A DNA stretch of 64,000 nucleotides from Acidobacteriaceae bacterium (GCA_021323655.1 JAJPKO010000053.1:1-64000), one strand, 5' to 3'. Counted from the first letter of the stretch, positions 25,065 to 34,496 are shown. Program-made: numbers and translations. The notes: generated from the sequence alone by a model not told the origin.

Positions 25065-25877
25065 TCACCCCGCCTTCGGACGGAACACTCGCGCCGCCAT
25101 CCCGGAGACGAACCTGCGCGGCAGAAATCTCTCCATCAGCACTATCCCCTTGCCCGCGCCATAAGGAATGACCCAGTGCTCTCCGCGCACCAGCCCTTCC
25201 AGCCCCCGCCGTGCCACCTGTTCCGCAGACTGGCGCCCTTTCCCAAACTGGCTGCGTGTACCCGCAATCTCATGAAACTCCGATTCCGTCGGCCCGGGGC
25301 ACAGCGCACTTACTTTGATCCCATATTCAGCCACTTCCTGCGCCAGCCCCTCAGCCAGAAACCGGTCAAAGACCTTCGTCGCCGCATAGGTGCTCATATA
25401 AGGAACAGGCTGGTATGAGGCCGTCGATGCCACGATCATCACATGACCGCGCCGCCGCTCCATCATCCGGGGCAGAAATAGGCGCGTCAAATGCACCACC
25501 GCGCCGCAATTTACCTCAACCATGCGCCGCTGCCGTTCCGCATCTCCTTCAGCGAACCGGCCGTAGTAGCCAAATCCCGCATTGTTGATGAGGACTTCCA
25601 CGGCCAACCCCGTCCCTTCCGTGGCGGCAAAAAGCTGCTCAGGGGCAGCCGTATCGGCCAGGTCCGCCGGAACAATCTTCGTCTCAATCCCGTATTGCCC
25701 CTGGAGGCGCAAGGCTATGGCTTCAAGGCGGTCCTGCCGTCGGGCAGTCAGCACCAGATTCGCGCCCCCCGTAGCAAGCTGCTCCGCCAGCGCAAGTCCT
25801 ATGCCAGCGCTCGCACCAGTCACAAGCGCCCATTTGCCATGCAACGCATCTCGCAACAACTTTGAGCTTTGCGTCAT
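25065..25877 (-). CDS. Short-chain dehydrogenase/reductase
   Basis: 270 residues. The cofactor motif is TGASAGIG at 20-27, the catalytic Tyr-Lys pair is in STYAATK, and the NAG segment is INNAGFGYYG. These define the classical SDR family, which oxidises or reduces alcohols and ketones with NAD(P). The start at 25877 has GGGAGGAAA just upstream. Closest in feel to the SDR group annotated as YqjQ/DltE-like. The substrate is unknown. Its 3' end meets the ECF gene with zero spacing. Confidence 0.9.
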   Translation of the reverse strand: MTQSSKLLRDALHGKWALVTGASAGIGLALAEQLATGGANLVLTARRQDRLEAIALRLQGQYGIETKIVPADLADTAAPEQLFAATEGTGLAVEVLINNAGFGYYGRFAEGDAERQRRMVEVNCGAVVHLTRLFLPRMMERRRGHVMIVASTASYQPVPYMSTYAATKVFDRFLAEGLAQEVAEYGIKVSALCPGPTESEFHEIAGTRSQFGKGRQSAEQVARRGLEGLVRGEHWVIPYGAGKGIVLMERFLPRRFVSGMAARVFRPKAG

Positions 25878-25892
25878 TTTCCTCCCATTTCC

Positions 25893-26522
25893 TCACCCGT
25901 GTAGATGGAGGCGCCACGCGGTATAGCTCAGAATTTCATGCGCCATCCGGGAAAAAGATTGCTGCCAATCCAGGCTTCCTGTCACCGGGCGAGGAGAAGT
26001 GAACACATGGAGACCATTCTTTTCGCACAACGCATGAATGCGAAAAAGATGGGTTCCATCGCTCACAACAATGATCCGCGACAGATGGTTCGCGCGGGCA
26101 ATCACCGCAAGCCGTTCGGCGGACTCGGCGGTATTGTTGCTCTGCGTCTCGGCAATAATGGCGGACTCGGGAACTCCGTGCGCGAGAAGATAATCGTGGC
26201 CTACTCCTCCCTCAGAGTGGGTATCGCCAATGTCTCCGCCTCCCAGCGTGATGACCAGCGACGCAAGACCCTGCTGATAAAGTTCGAGAGCGTGGTCCAG
26301 GCGTGCACGCAACACAGGAGAAGGCCTCCCGTCGTATTCCGCAGCCCCGAATACAGCAATCGCATCCGCGGGCCGGGCCTCATCGCGGTCTGCATAATAG
26401 CGAATCTGGCCATAGACCCAGGCCGTCCAGCCGGCAGCCCCTATGAGCGCCAGCAGGACCACACTGGTAATAACCCGCCTGCCGGAAGAGCTTCGCGTCA
26501 GGTTGGTTTCAGGAACAATCAT
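25893..26522 (-). CDS. YdcF/SanA-family membrane protein (DUF218)
   Basis: 209 residues from the ATG at 26522; the longer frame to 26717 overlaps the tsaC gene and is rejected. One N-terminal membrane segment (ITSVVLLALIGAAGWTAWV) anchors a DUF218 domain with the family blocks DAIAVFGAAEYDGRPSPVLRARLD, ITLGGGD and ETQSNNTAES. SanA/YdcF proteins are linked to cell-envelope permeability, perhaps acting on peptidoglycan precursors or S-adenosylmethionine; the exact reaction is unsettled. It lies eight bases after the tsaC stop, so the two may be co-transcribed. Confidence 0.85.
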   Translation of the reverse strand: MIVPETNLTRSSSGRRVITSVVLLALIGAAGWTAWVYGQIRYYADRDEARPADAIAVFGAAEYDGRPSPVLRARLDHALELYQQGLASLVITLGGGDIGDTHSEGGVGHDYLLAHGVPESAIIAETQSNNTAESAERLAVIARANHLSRIIVVSDGTHLFRIHALCEKNGLHVFTSPRPVTGSLDWQQSFSRMAHEILSYTAWRLHLHG

Positions 26523-26530
26523 GGTAAGGC

Positions 26531-27175
26531 TCAACGATGCAGCGCCAGCGCGATTTCGTGCGTTGCAATTGCCCCTTCGCGCAGAATCTGCCAGCGCCCT
26601 TTGCCCTCGGAAAGGTTCACAATTGTAGTCGGGAGACTGCGTCCCGTAGGGCCTCCATCCACAATCACCGGAATGCGGTCGCCAATCTGGTCGCGCACGC
26701 AAGCAGCGTGGGTGCATTCGGGTGCCCCTTGCAAATTGGCTGAAGTGGCCGTGACCGGCAGACCAAAGGTCTGTGTTACCGCGCGCGGAATGGCCGCATC
26801 CGGAATACGCAAAGCAACGTTGCCTGTATTGGCTGTCACTCGCAGAGGCAGCCGTGAGCTGGCCTTGACAATCAGTGTAAGAGGCCCCGGCCAGAAGCGT
26901 TCGGCCAACCGGTCAAAATTCGCATCCAGCTCGCGCGCAAGTTCATAGGCTTGTTCCAGGCTGCCAATCAGCAAAGAGAGCGGCTTGTGCTTCAGGCGCG
27001 TCTTGATTTCATAAATGCGCTCAACCGCGCGCAGATTTACTGGATCAACAGCGAGCCCATAGAAAGTGTCGGTCGGCATCCCAACCACTTTTCCGCTCCG
27101 CAGACAGGAAACAACGTATTCCACGCGCTCCGGCTCGGGCTCGTCCGGATGTATGCGCAAAATCTCGGCTGACAA
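26531..27175 (-). CDS. tsaC: L-threonylcarbamoyladenylate synthase (TsaC/YrdC family)
   Basis: 214 residues from a TTG at 27175 preceded by GGGAG five bases away; an ATG at 27232 would overlap the divergent methyltransferase start and lacks a ribosome site. The YrdC core is clear: GKVVGMPTDTFYGLAVD, the basic KTRLKHKPLSLLI, and the C-terminal TSANLQGAPE. The enzyme makes threonylcarbamoyl-AMP from threonine, bicarbonate and ATP for the t6A37 modification of tRNA. It has no C-terminal Sua5 domain. Confidence 0.88.
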   Translation of the reverse strand: MSAEILRIHPDEPEPERVEYVVSCLRSGKVVGMPTDTFYGLAVDPVNLRAVERIYEIKTRLKHKPLSLLIGSLEQAYELARELDANFDRLAERFWPGPLTLIVKASSRLPLRVTANTGNVALRIPDAAIPRAVTQTFGLPVTATSANLQGAPECTHAACVRDQIGDRIPVIVDGGPTGRSLPTTIVNLSEGKGRWQILREGAIATHEIALALHR

Positions 27176-27230
27176 GGCAACTCCCGTCAAAGAAAATTCT
27201 GATGATGGCGCGGCACGGTAGAATTTTCCC

Positions 27231-28064
27231 ATGCCGGCAGCACAAAACCACGCGCCTGTTCGCATTGTACAAAGCCGGCAGAACGCCCGCGTAAAAGAAT
27301 TGCGCATGGCGCTGCGAAAAGCCGAAAAAACCGCTTCGGGACTGGTCGCCATCGAGGGCATTCACCTCGTGGAAGAGGCCCTCCGCAGCGGCCTGCGTGT
27401 ACCCACTGTCTTTGTACGCTCTGGAAGTCTGGGCTTGCTCGACGCATTACGCATTCCGGCAGAAAGCGAGCTGCTGGAGTTGCCGCCAGACATATTCTCG
27501 AGCGCGGTCAGCACGGAGTCACCTCAGCCAGTGGCCGCTCTGGTGGAGGCACCGGCATTTTCGCTCGAAGCCATCCTCTCCGTACCTGGTCCCCTCCTGC
27601 TGGTCTCGGCAGGCATACAGGACCCCGGCAATCTCGGGACCATCATGCGCTCGGCTGAAGCCTTTGGCGCCGCAGGCATTGTCACTCTTCCAGGCACGGT
27701 AAGCGTCTGGAACCCGAAGGCACTGCGCGCCTCCGCCGGATCGGCCTTTCGCCTACCCGTAGTTTCAGCCAGAGAGAATGATGTCTTCCCGTCGCTGCAC
27801 TCGCGTGGGATTCGCACCCTGGCTACCACGGTCGAGGACGGCACTCCCGCACACCAGGTGGACTTTACCCAACCAACTGCCCTGTTCCTTGGGAACGAAG
27901 GCAGCGGCCTCCCGGAAAGCATCGCCCGCGCCTGCGACGCAAGCGTGACAATTCCCTGCCCCGGCCCGGTCGAATCACTCAACGCCGCCGTGGCGGCCAG
28001 CATCCTGCTGTATGAAGCAGTCATGCAGAGGAAACGTCAGGTCAACACGCTGCATGTCCTTTGA
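27231..28064 (+). CDS. TrmH/SpoU-family RNA 2'-O-methyltransferase
   Basis: 277 residues. The N-terminal part is the substrate-binding domain of this family (IVQSRQNARVKELRMALRK, then LVAIEGIHLVEEAL). The SPOUT catalytic part has the three motifs GIQDPGNLGTIMRSAEAFG, LFLGNEGSGLPES and PGPVESLNAAVAASILLYE, which form the knotted AdoMet site. It methylates ribose in rRNA or tRNA; RlmB-like is likely, but the target nucleotide cannot be known. Divergent from tsaC with 55 bases between the starts. Confidence 0.9.
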   Translation: MPAAQNHAPVRIVQSRQNARVKELRMALRKAEKTASGLVAIEGIHLVEEALRSGLRVPTVFVRSGSLGLLDALRIPAESELLELPPDIFSSAVSTESPQPVAALVEAPAFSLEAILSVPGPLLLVSAGIQDPGNLGTIMRSAEAFGAAGIVTLPGTVSVWNPKALRASAGSAFRLPVVSARENDVFPSLHSRGIRTLATTVEDGTPAHQVDFTQPTALFLGNEGSGLPESIARACDASVTIPCPGPVESLNAAVAASILLYEAVMQRKRQVNTLHVL

Positions 28065-28214
28065 GTTCTTCCAGCATCTTTTCGCGGAGCAAGAATTTCA
28101 TCCGTCTCTTCATATCGAATCTATGCAGGGTTACATATACATAGATCGTTAACAAGCCCCATGACTCGTAGAGACATGGACCTGCCCCATCTGTCATCAT
28201 CAACAGATAAGCCC

Positions 28215-29555
28215 ATGGGCCTCTTCAGCAGCACTCCCGGACTATCTTCCACACCGGCCACCGCACCTCTGGCCGAGCGCATGCGTCCGCGTACGCTCGA
28301 TGAATATGTGGGACAGGAACACCTGATCGGGCCAGGCAAACCGCTGCGCATCCAGATTGAGCGCGATGACGCATCTTCGATGATCTTCTGGGGACCTCCC
28401 GGCGTAGGTAAAACCACGCTCGCCAAAATCATCGCCGAAACCACGCGCGCCAGCTTCATCGAATATTCCGCCGTGCTCTCCGGCATCAAGGAAATCAAGC
28501 AGGTCATGGCCGACGCAGAGAAGGCTTCCACCTACGGCTCGCGCACCATCCTGTTTGTAGATGAAATCCACCGCTTCAACAAAGCGCAGCAGGACGCCTT
28601 TCTCCCTTACGTCGAGCGCGGCGCCATCCGCCTCATTGGGGCCACAACTGAGAACCCTTCATTTGAGATCATCTCCGCACTGCTCTCCCGCTGCCGCGTC
28701 TACACCCTGCGCGCGCTCACCGACGAACAAATTCTCTCACTCATCGAGCGCGCTCTCAGCGACAAAGAACGCGGCCTCGGCAACTTGAATCTCACCGCCG
28801 ACCGCGAAGCCCTGGAGCTGCTCGCCAACTATGCAAACGGGGATGCGCGCCGTTCGCTGAACGCCCTTGAAGTCTCCGCCGGACTCGCGCAGGCCGCGGA
28901 CAACCGTATCACCACAGAGATGGCAACCGAGGCCATTCAGCAGCGCGTGCTGCTTTATGACAAGCAGGGCGAAGAGCATTACAACCTCATCTCAGCTCTG
29001 CACAAGTCCGTGCGCAACAGCGATGCCGATGCGGCACTTTACTGGCTGGGGCGCATGCTCCAGTCCGGTGAAGATCCAATGTACGTGGCCCGCCGCGTCG
29101 TCCGCATGGCCGTCGAAGACATCGGTCTCGCCGCCCCCGAAGCGCTGAACCTCTGCCTTTCGGCGCGCGATGCAATGGACTTCCTCGGCTCTCCGGAAGG
29201 CGAGCTCGCTCTGGCCCAGGCAGTGGTCTATCTCGCGCTCGCACCCAAGTCCAACGCGGTGTACGCAGCCTACGGCGAGGTCCAGTCCGACATAGAACAT
29301 ACGCGCGCCGAGCCGGTTCCTCTGCACCTCCGTAACGCGCCAACAGGGCTGATGAAATCCCTCGGCTACAGCAAAGGCTATAAGTATGCGCATGATGAAG
29401 CAGGCCGCGTCGCCGACATGGAATGCCTGCCCGAGAGCCTGCGCGGACGCACCTGGTACCACCCCACCAACGAAGGCCGCGAAAAACTCCTGGCCCAGCG
29501 CATGGAAGAAATTCGGAAAATCAAAGAAGCAAAGAAGTCAGAGAAAGAAAAATGA
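28215..29555 (+). CDS. rarA: Replication-associated recombination protein RarA (MgsA)
   Basis: 446 residues from the ATG at 28215, where the N-terminus MGLFSS matches family members; an in-frame ATG at 28161 would add 18 residues. It holds the SLAERMRPRTLDEYVGQEHL entry block, Walker A GPPGVGKTT at 60-68, Walker B and sensor FVDEIHRFNK, GATTENPSFE, and a C-terminal tetramerisation domain with LGYSKGYKYAHD. RarA is an AAA+ ATPase acting at stalled replication forks. Its end is followed by the region before tRNA-Gly. Confidence 0.92.
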   Translation: MGLFSSTPGLSSTPATAPLAERMRPRTLDEYVGQEHLIGPGKPLRIQIERDDASSMIFWGPPGVGKTTLAKIIAETTRASFIEYSAVLSGIKEIKQVMADAEKASTYGSRTILFVDEIHRFNKAQQDAFLPYVERGAIRLIGATTENPSFEIISALLSRCRVYTLRALTDEQILSLIERALSDKERGLGNLNLTADREALELLANYANGDARRSLNALEVSAGLAQAADNRITTEMATEAIQQRVLLYDKQGEEHYNLISALHKSVRNSDADAALYWLGRMLQSGEDPMYVARRVVRMAVEDIGLAAPEALNLCLSARDAMDFLGSPEGELALAQAVVYLALAPKSNAVYAAYGEVQSDIEHTRAEPVPLHLRNAPTGLMKSLGYSKGYKYAHDEAGRVADMECLPESLRGRTWYHPTNEGREKLLAQRMEEIRKIKEAKKSEKEK

Positions 29556-29565
29556 CCATTGAAGT

Positions 29566-29578
29566 GGGAGACCGGGAT
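29566..29578 (-). repeat. Short copy of the tRNA-Gly 3' end
   Basis: GGGAGACCGGGAT here is identical to 29785-29797, which is the acceptor/T-stem part of the tRNA-Gly gene in the same orientation, 219 bases away. It could be a leftover of integration at the tRNA, or chance. Confidence 0.4.
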
Positions 29579-29781
29579 ACGTATGCTCGGACAACCCTTT
29601 TCAAGCCCATGTCTCAGACGAGCAACGGTGCAAAACCGCTCCTTTCAGGGCGCTCTTCATCTTTATCTTTTTAGTGGAATGAATAAACGCTTGCATGAAA
29701 AGTAGCAAAGCGCAAATTTACTTCTACGTCCGGAGATGATGAACAGGTGATTTTAGGTCGTTCTAACTTGCTGATTAATGG

Positions 29782-29853
29782 AGCGGGAGACCGGGATCGA
29801 ACCGGCGACATTCAGCTTGGGAAGCTGACGTTCTACCACTGAACTACTCCCGC
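29782..29853 (-). tRNA. tRNA-Gly (anticodon CCC)
   Basis: On the minus strand the acceptor arm GCGGGAG (29853-29847) pairs with CTCCCGC (29789-29783). The anticodon arm is TCAGC-TTCCCAA-GCTGA, so the anticodon is CCC, and the T-arm is GCCGG-TTCGATC-CCGGT. The D-arm carries AGTGGTAG. All standard stems close without mismatch. CCA is not encoded. Confidence 0.97.
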
Positions 29854-29959
29854 ACGGTGGTGCAACATCAGTAGTAGTATAGCCCAAGCCAGAATCAAAT
29901 TAATTGGCCGAGCATGGGCGCAATCTCATTCCGCCCATGACAACCCGCACAACACCGCC

Positions 29960-32527
29960 TCACTCCGTCCTCAACGCCTTCACTGGATCAATCGAGGCCG
30001 CCCTCTGCGCCGGAATCATACTCGCCACCAGAGCGCACACTCCAAGTGCGAGCACAGAGATCGCCAGCACCAGCGGGTCCCAGCTACTCACCTGAAAGAG
30101 CTGCGACGCAATCAGCCGCCCCGCGCCAATGGACACCGGAATCCCAATCGCCAGTCCTATCAGCACTTGCAGAAAAGCTCCGCGCAACACCAGCCGGACA
30201 ATGTTTGTGCGGTCTGCACCCAGTGCCATGCGCACGCCAATCTCGCTGGTGCGCCGCTCCACCGTATAGGCCGTTACGCCATACAGCCCAATCGCCGCCA
30301 GTACCAGTGCCAGAAGCCCGAAGAGTCCGGTCATTTGCGCCATGGTCCGCTGCTGGTCGAACCTGGATGCGACCTGCTCCTGCATCGTCTGTATGCGCAC
30401 GATCGTCAGGTTCGGGTCTACTTCGCTGAAGGCGCGCCGAATCTGCGGCTCCAGGTCAACCATGCTGCCGCGTAGGTCCAGCACCGCACTCTCAATCTGG
30501 TGCGAGCGGTCATCCATCCACTGCATCAGCGGATTGTCATAATGCGCGTGCTGCGCCAGCGGAACAAACATGATCGGGCGCCGCCAGTGCCCTGCTGGGT
30601 CCGTGTAGTTCGCAGTGCGCACAACCCCCACAATCTCAAATGTTGAGCTGTACTTCGGAATATCCAGCCCAAAATGGGTGCCGATAGGATCTTCCCCGGG
30701 CTTGAAGAACCTGTGCACGAATTCCTGGTCTACCACAGCAACGTTGCGCGACGACGTTGTGTCCTGGTCCGTGATTGTGCGCCCGCGCACAATCTGCTGG
30801 CCCATGGTTTCCAGATACCCAGGACTCACATGGTCCCACGAAGTGCCTCCATTATCGTTGAATTCTGGAGTGGATTGCCCTTCCCGCACCACCAACTCGC
30901 CCCAGTTGTCCACATATGGCGCGTAGCTCGCCAGAGCGGCGCTCTGCACCCCAGGGATGCGGGCGAGCCGGTCCTGCAATTCGCGATAAAGCGCATCCAG
31001 ATGCTCCTGCGTATAGGTGGCAGGCGGCGGGCTCAGGACGATACTCACACGATGGTCGGTCTGGAAGCCAAGGTCCTGGTGCTCCAGTTTTTGCAGGCTG
31101 CGGATGAGGAACCCTGCTCCGGCCAGCAGAACAATGGAAAGTGTGGCCTGCACCACGACCAGTGTTTTTTGCGGAAGCGAAGTGTTGTCATGCGTGCTGT
31201 GGCCAGATCCGCGCAGGGCCTCCGCTGGATCAGTATGAGAGGCAAACCACGCCGGGGCCGTTCCAAACAGCAGGCCCGTGATGAGCGCCAACCCAAATGC
31301 AAACGCCAGAACGCTCAGAGACGGCGAAGCATCAATCGGCACATACTGCGCGCTGCGAAAAGCCACCGCAAGAATGAACTTGACACCAAGATAAGCTACG
31401 GCAATCCCGGCGGCTGCGCCGAATACTGAAAGCACCACGCTCTCCGTAAGCGATTGCTGGATCAGCCTCCTCCTTGAAGCGCCAAGCGCAAGCCGCACAG
31501 AAGTCTGGCTGCGCCGGGCCGTGCCCCGCGCAAGCAGCAGGTTGGCAATATTGGCGCACGCTATCAGCAGTACCAGGCAGCAGACAATCAGCAGAATACG
31601 CAGGCTGTCCTCGTAATTCGCCTTCATCTCACTTACGCCGGAACTGGCCGGAATCACCTTCACAAATTGCTTGGGAATCGAAGCCTTGATCTGGTCCGCA
31701 AAACTCTGCGGCGCGCTCGTGTCACGAATGAAATCCGCCTGCAGCCACTCCCGCACCATCGCGGTAAATCGCGCGGCCATACCATTTACATTCGCCCCGG
31801 GACGCAGCCTGCCAATGATGCGCAGCCATGCCGATGTTGGTTTCCTCACCAGAGAATTCTGCCCCTGTATCATCGGTTCCTGCTGCATCGGAAGCCAGAG
31901 ATCGGGTGGGTTACTGCGCAAGGTCTCGCCAAAAAATCCGGGAGGAGTAATGCCTACAACTGTGAAGGGATGGCCCTCGACAATAAGGGACGAACCGACG
32001 ACGGATGGGTCCGAACCATAGTCCTGCTGCCAGGCGCGGTAGCTCAGCATCGCTACCGGGGCCGCAGATGCCTGATCGTCCGCCGGTGTGATCGTGCGTC
32101 CGGCAAAGGCCCGGATTCCAAACGTCGAAAAGTAATTTCCCGTCACGAACTCGCCATAAATAGGCCGTGCCTGGCGCTCTGTCTTTTCGCGGCGAACGCT
32201 GTATTGCCACGCCCCTGCCTGAAAGGCCGTGACTTGCTCGAACTCCGGAGCGGCATCTTTGATGCGCAGGTACAACGAATAAGGAAACATGCCCCACTCA
32301 TCCTGCGGTCCACCTTCCACGCAACAGTCATTTCCGCTGCCCACACGATAAAGGCGCGAGGGGTCTGCCACTGGCAGCGACTTGAGCATGACGGAATGGA
32401 TCAGGGAAAAGATGGCCGTCGTCGCACCAATGCCAAGCGCCAGAGTCAGCATGGCCGTCAGCGTAAAAACGGGCGCGCGGCGCATCTGGCGCAGCGCATA
32501 GAAAATGTCTTGTCGCAGAGTTTGCAT
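29960..32527 (-). CDS. ABC-type permease of the MacB/FtsX kind (acidobacterial duplicated orphan permease)
   Basis: 855 residues from the ATG at 32527, which has GAGGG seven bases upstream; the frame is open to 32578. It begins with the ADOP N-terminus (DIFYALRQMRRAPVFTLTAMLTLALGIGATTAIF), then two repeats of a periplasmic MacB-type domain and FtsX-type membrane segments (LLIACANIANLLLARG, and ALVLAAIGLYGVTAYTV near the C-terminus). ADOPs are numerous in Acidobacteria, have no adjacent ATPase gene, and their substrate is unknown. The promoter region has a candidate sigma-54 site and two tandem inverted repeats, so an NtrC-type activator may control it. No ATPase or regulator gene is beside it. 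Confidence 0.9.
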   Translation of the reverse strand: MQTLRQDIFYALRQMRRAPVFTLTAMLTLALGIGATTAIFSLIHSVMLKSLPVADPSRLYRVGSGNDCCVEGGPQDEWGMFPYSLYLRIKDAAPEFEQVTAFQAGAWQYSVRREKTERQARPIYGEFVTGNYFSTFGIRAFAGRTITPADDQASAAPVAMLSYRAWQQDYGSDPSVVGSSLIVEGHPFTVVGITPPGFFGETLRSNPPDLWLPMQQEPMIQGQNSLVRKPTSAWLRIIGRLRPGANVNGMAARFTAMVREWLQADFIRDTSAPQSFADQIKASIPKQFVKVIPASSGVSEMKANYEDSLRILLIVCCLVLLIACANIANLLLARGTARRSQTSVRLALGASRRRLIQQSLTESVVLSVFGAAAGIAVAYLGVKFILAVAFRSAQYVPIDASPSLSVLAFAFGLALITGLLFGTAPAWFASHTDPAEALRGSGHSTHDNTSLPQKTLVVVQATLSIVLLAGAGFLIRSLQKLEHQDLGFQTDHRVSIVLSPPPATYTQEHLDALYRELQDRLARIPGVQSAALASYAPYVDNWGELVVREGQSTPEFNDNGGTSWDHVSPGYLETMGQQIVRGRTITDQDTTSSRNVAVVDQEFVHRFFKPGEDPIGTHFGLDIPKYSSTFEIVGVVRTANYTDPAGHWRRPIMFVPLAQHAHYDNPLMQWMDDRSHQIESAVLDLRGSMVDLEPQIRRAFSEVDPNLTIVRIQTMQEQVASRFDQQRTMAQMTGLFGLLALVLAAIGLYGVTAYTVERRTSEIGVRMALGADRTNIVRLVLRGAFLQVLIGLAIGIPVSIGAGRLIASQLFQVSSWDPLVLAISVLALGVCALVASMIPAQRAASIDPVKALRTE

Positions 32528-32552
32528 GGAAGTCCCTCTGTCTCGCTGTACG

Positions 32553-32568
32553 AGCACGGGAAGGGCCA
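32553..32568 (-). promoter_or_regulatory. Candidate sigma-54 promoter of the ADOP permease
   Basis: On the minus strand TGGCCCTTCCCGTGCT fits the -24/-12 layout (TGGC, then TGC with the GG and GC ten bases apart). A transcript start about 12 bases further would leave a short leader with the GAGGG ribosome site before the ATG at 32527. The match is 6-7 of the usual key bases. Confidence 0.45.
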
Positions 32569-32631
32569 GGTTCTGCATACGCTAAGTTGCTGATAACAAA
32601 GCCGAGTCCGGTAAGCCACCCCCCAAAATTC

Positions 32632-32668
32632 TGTTCACTTCCGGACAAGGGCTGTCCATTTCCGAACA
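32632..32668 (-). promoter_or_regulatory. Two tandem 16-bp inverted repeats upstream of the ADOP gene (activator sites?)
   Basis: On the minus strand TGTTCGGAAATGGACA (32668-32653) and TGTCCGGAAGTGAACA (32647-32632) share the form TGTYCGGAARTGRACA and repeat every 21 bp, two helical turns. They lie about 65-100 bp upstream of the candidate -24 element, where sigma-54 activators bind. Confidence 0.6.
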
Positions 32669-32833
32669 AGAAATCCAGAAATCTTGGAGGCCCGACGAAC
32701 GCCGCCGATCACGCCATTTGAGTCAAGCCTTACAAAAGTAACGGAGCATTCTCATCAATAATAGAAATAGAAGCCACACATGTGTGCCGAAAATTCCGCT
32801 TTGTACAAAACAGGGAGAGGGGGTGAGCATGGC

Positions 32834-33628
32834 CTAACTCCCAGCAAACAACCGGCTGAAGAATCCCTTTTTCTGTTTGCCTTCGAGTTCCCCATCCAGT
32901 CCCAGCAGATCCGGTTGCGGAGGCAGTGGCGCGCCTTCAAATGCAGCCCTGGGATTTTCGACGCACAGCCGCTGGGCGGTTTCCCTGCCGTATTTGTCCT
33001 CGAGGATCTTATATGCCTCGCTCATAATGGGAGGACGCGAGGTGAGGTTATGTGCGTCTGTGGCGATGAAGTGTACCCAATTCTTGTCCAGAAAATCGAA
33101 AGCAAACGACTGAGCAGTGCGACCGAAGCGTCCCGTCAACGATGAGGCCGTAATCTGGACCAGGCAGCCTTCCCGCAGCCACGCAACCATGCGCTCAGGA
33201 TGCCGCTGAATAGTGAAATTTCGCTCAGGGTGGGTGATGATGGGGCGCAGACCCCGCACTCCCATCTCATAGAAAGATTCATTGATGGTCGCCGGGATCA
33301 TCAGGTCGGCGAATTCCACCAGCAGATAAGTCTTCTGATTGATGGTGTACTTGGTTGGGTTCTTCAGCGAGTCTTCAATATTGTCATAGGAAAGATGAAA
33401 ATCGCATCCCAGGCCCAGGCTGATTTTCCCATTCACGCGCTCTTCGAGCGCAGCCAGGCGTTCACGGTTGACCGCAGGGTCGAAATGGTAGCGATCATTT
33501 GCATGCGGCGTACAGACTATGTGCGTAATACCATCATTGGCTGCCATTTCTGCCATGGCCGCTGAGGTATCAAGGTCTGTGGAACCGTCGTCGAGCCCGA
33601 ACAAGAGGTGGTGATGAATGTCAATCAT
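32834..33628 (-). CDS. CpsB/YwqE-type PHP-domain tyrosine-protein phosphatase
   Basis: 264 residues. The N-terminal metal-binding motif is MIDIHHHLLFGLDDGS, with later PHP motifs CTPHAND, ITHPERN and FIATDAHN. This set defines manganese-dependent phosphatases that dephosphorylate the bacterial tyrosine kinases controlling exopolysaccharide and capsule chain length. The C-terminus KKGFFSRLFAGS is basic. No kinase or polysaccharide genes are nearby. It starts 15 bases after the purQ stop, so it is likely co-transcribed with purQ despite the unrelated role. Confidence 0.9.
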   Translation of the reverse strand: MIDIHHHLLFGLDDGSTDLDTSAAMAEMAANDGITHIVCTPHANDRYHFDPAVNRERLAALEERVNGKISLGLGCDFHLSYDNIEDSLKNPTKYTINQKTYLLVEFADLMIPATINESFYEMGVRGLRPIITHPERNFTIQRHPERMVAWLREGCLVQITASSLTGRFGRTAQSFAFDFLDKNWVHFIATDAHNLTSRPPIMSEAYKILEDKYGRETAQRLCVENPRAAFEGAPLPPQPDLLGLDGELEGKQKKGFFSRLFAGS

Positions 33629-33643
33629 GCGATCTTGGACCTG

Positions 33644-34372
33644 CTATCGAACCGCCATCTCCTGCGAAGCTGGGCCTTCTTTCACTCCAAGATACTTCAC
33701 GAGCGACGCGAAGATCTTGTATCCATCAGAGGACCCAAGCAGCGGTTCTGCCGAGCGGTCTGGATGAGGCATCATGCCCAGCACATTGCGCCCCTCACTC
33801 AACACACCGGCAATGTTGCTCAGGGAACCATTGGGGTTCGCTTCGGCGGTAATTTCGCCCGCAGGCGTTGAATACCGAAAAGCAATGCGGTCTTCTGACT
33901 CCAGTCTGGCCAATGTTTCCGCGTCGCAGAAGTAATTGCCTTCCATGTGTCCGATGGGGATTCTGATGACCTCGCCCTTTCTAAGTGTCTGGGTATAGGG
34001 CGAATTGGTCGTTTCCGTACGCAGGTATACCTGTTTGCAGATGTACCGCAGCCCGGCATTGCGCATCAGGGCCCCGGGAAGCAGTCCGGCTTCGCAGAGG
34101 ATCTGGAAACCATTGCAGATGCCAAGCACCGGGCCGCCTTCTGCGGCAAACTTCTTTACCGACTGCATGACCGGCGAAAACCGGGCAATCGCGCCCGTAC
34201 GCAGGTAATCGCCATACGCAAAGCCTCCCGGAACGAGGATCGCATCGCAATTTTCCAGGCTCGCGGAGTCGTGCCAGAGAAACGTTACCGGCTGCTGCGC
34301 AATCTCAGAGATGACGTGATAGGTATCGTAGTCACAGTTAGAGCCGGGAAAGACGAGCACGCCGAATTTCAT
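33644..34372 (-). CDS. purQ: Phosphoribosylformylglycinamidine synthase, glutaminase subunit PurQ
   Basis: 242 residues, a class I glutamine amidotransferase. Nucleophile Cys86 lies in GICNGFQ, and His203 and Glu209 in [11 protein letters not shown] complete the triad. The N-terminus [14 protein letters not shown] is the PurQ signature. It supplies ammonia to PurL in the fourth step of purine synthesis; purL and purS are not in the window. It starts a two-gene unit with the CpsB-like phosphatase. Confidence 0.94.
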   Translation of the reverse strand: MKFGVLVFPGSNCDYDTYHVISEIAQQPVTFLWHDSASLENCDAILVPGGFAYGDYLRTGAIARFSPVMQSVKKFAAEGGPVLGICNGFQILCEAGLLPGALMRNAGLRYICKQVYLRTETTNSPYTQTLRKGEVIRIPIGHMEGNYFCDAETLARLESEDRIAFRYSTPAGEITAEANPNGSLSNIAGVLSEGRNVLGMMPHPDRSAEPLLGSSDGYKIFASLVKYLGVKEGPASQEMAVR

Positions 34373-34496
34373 ACTGGTTATAGGCTAACAGCTTTAGGCA
34401 GGATGTGTGGCAATTCTGTCTGCGCGCCCAATGTCGCAAATTTCGACCATCTTTTACGCTCTTCCCTGCCTCTAAATCTCAGCTCACACTTTTGCT

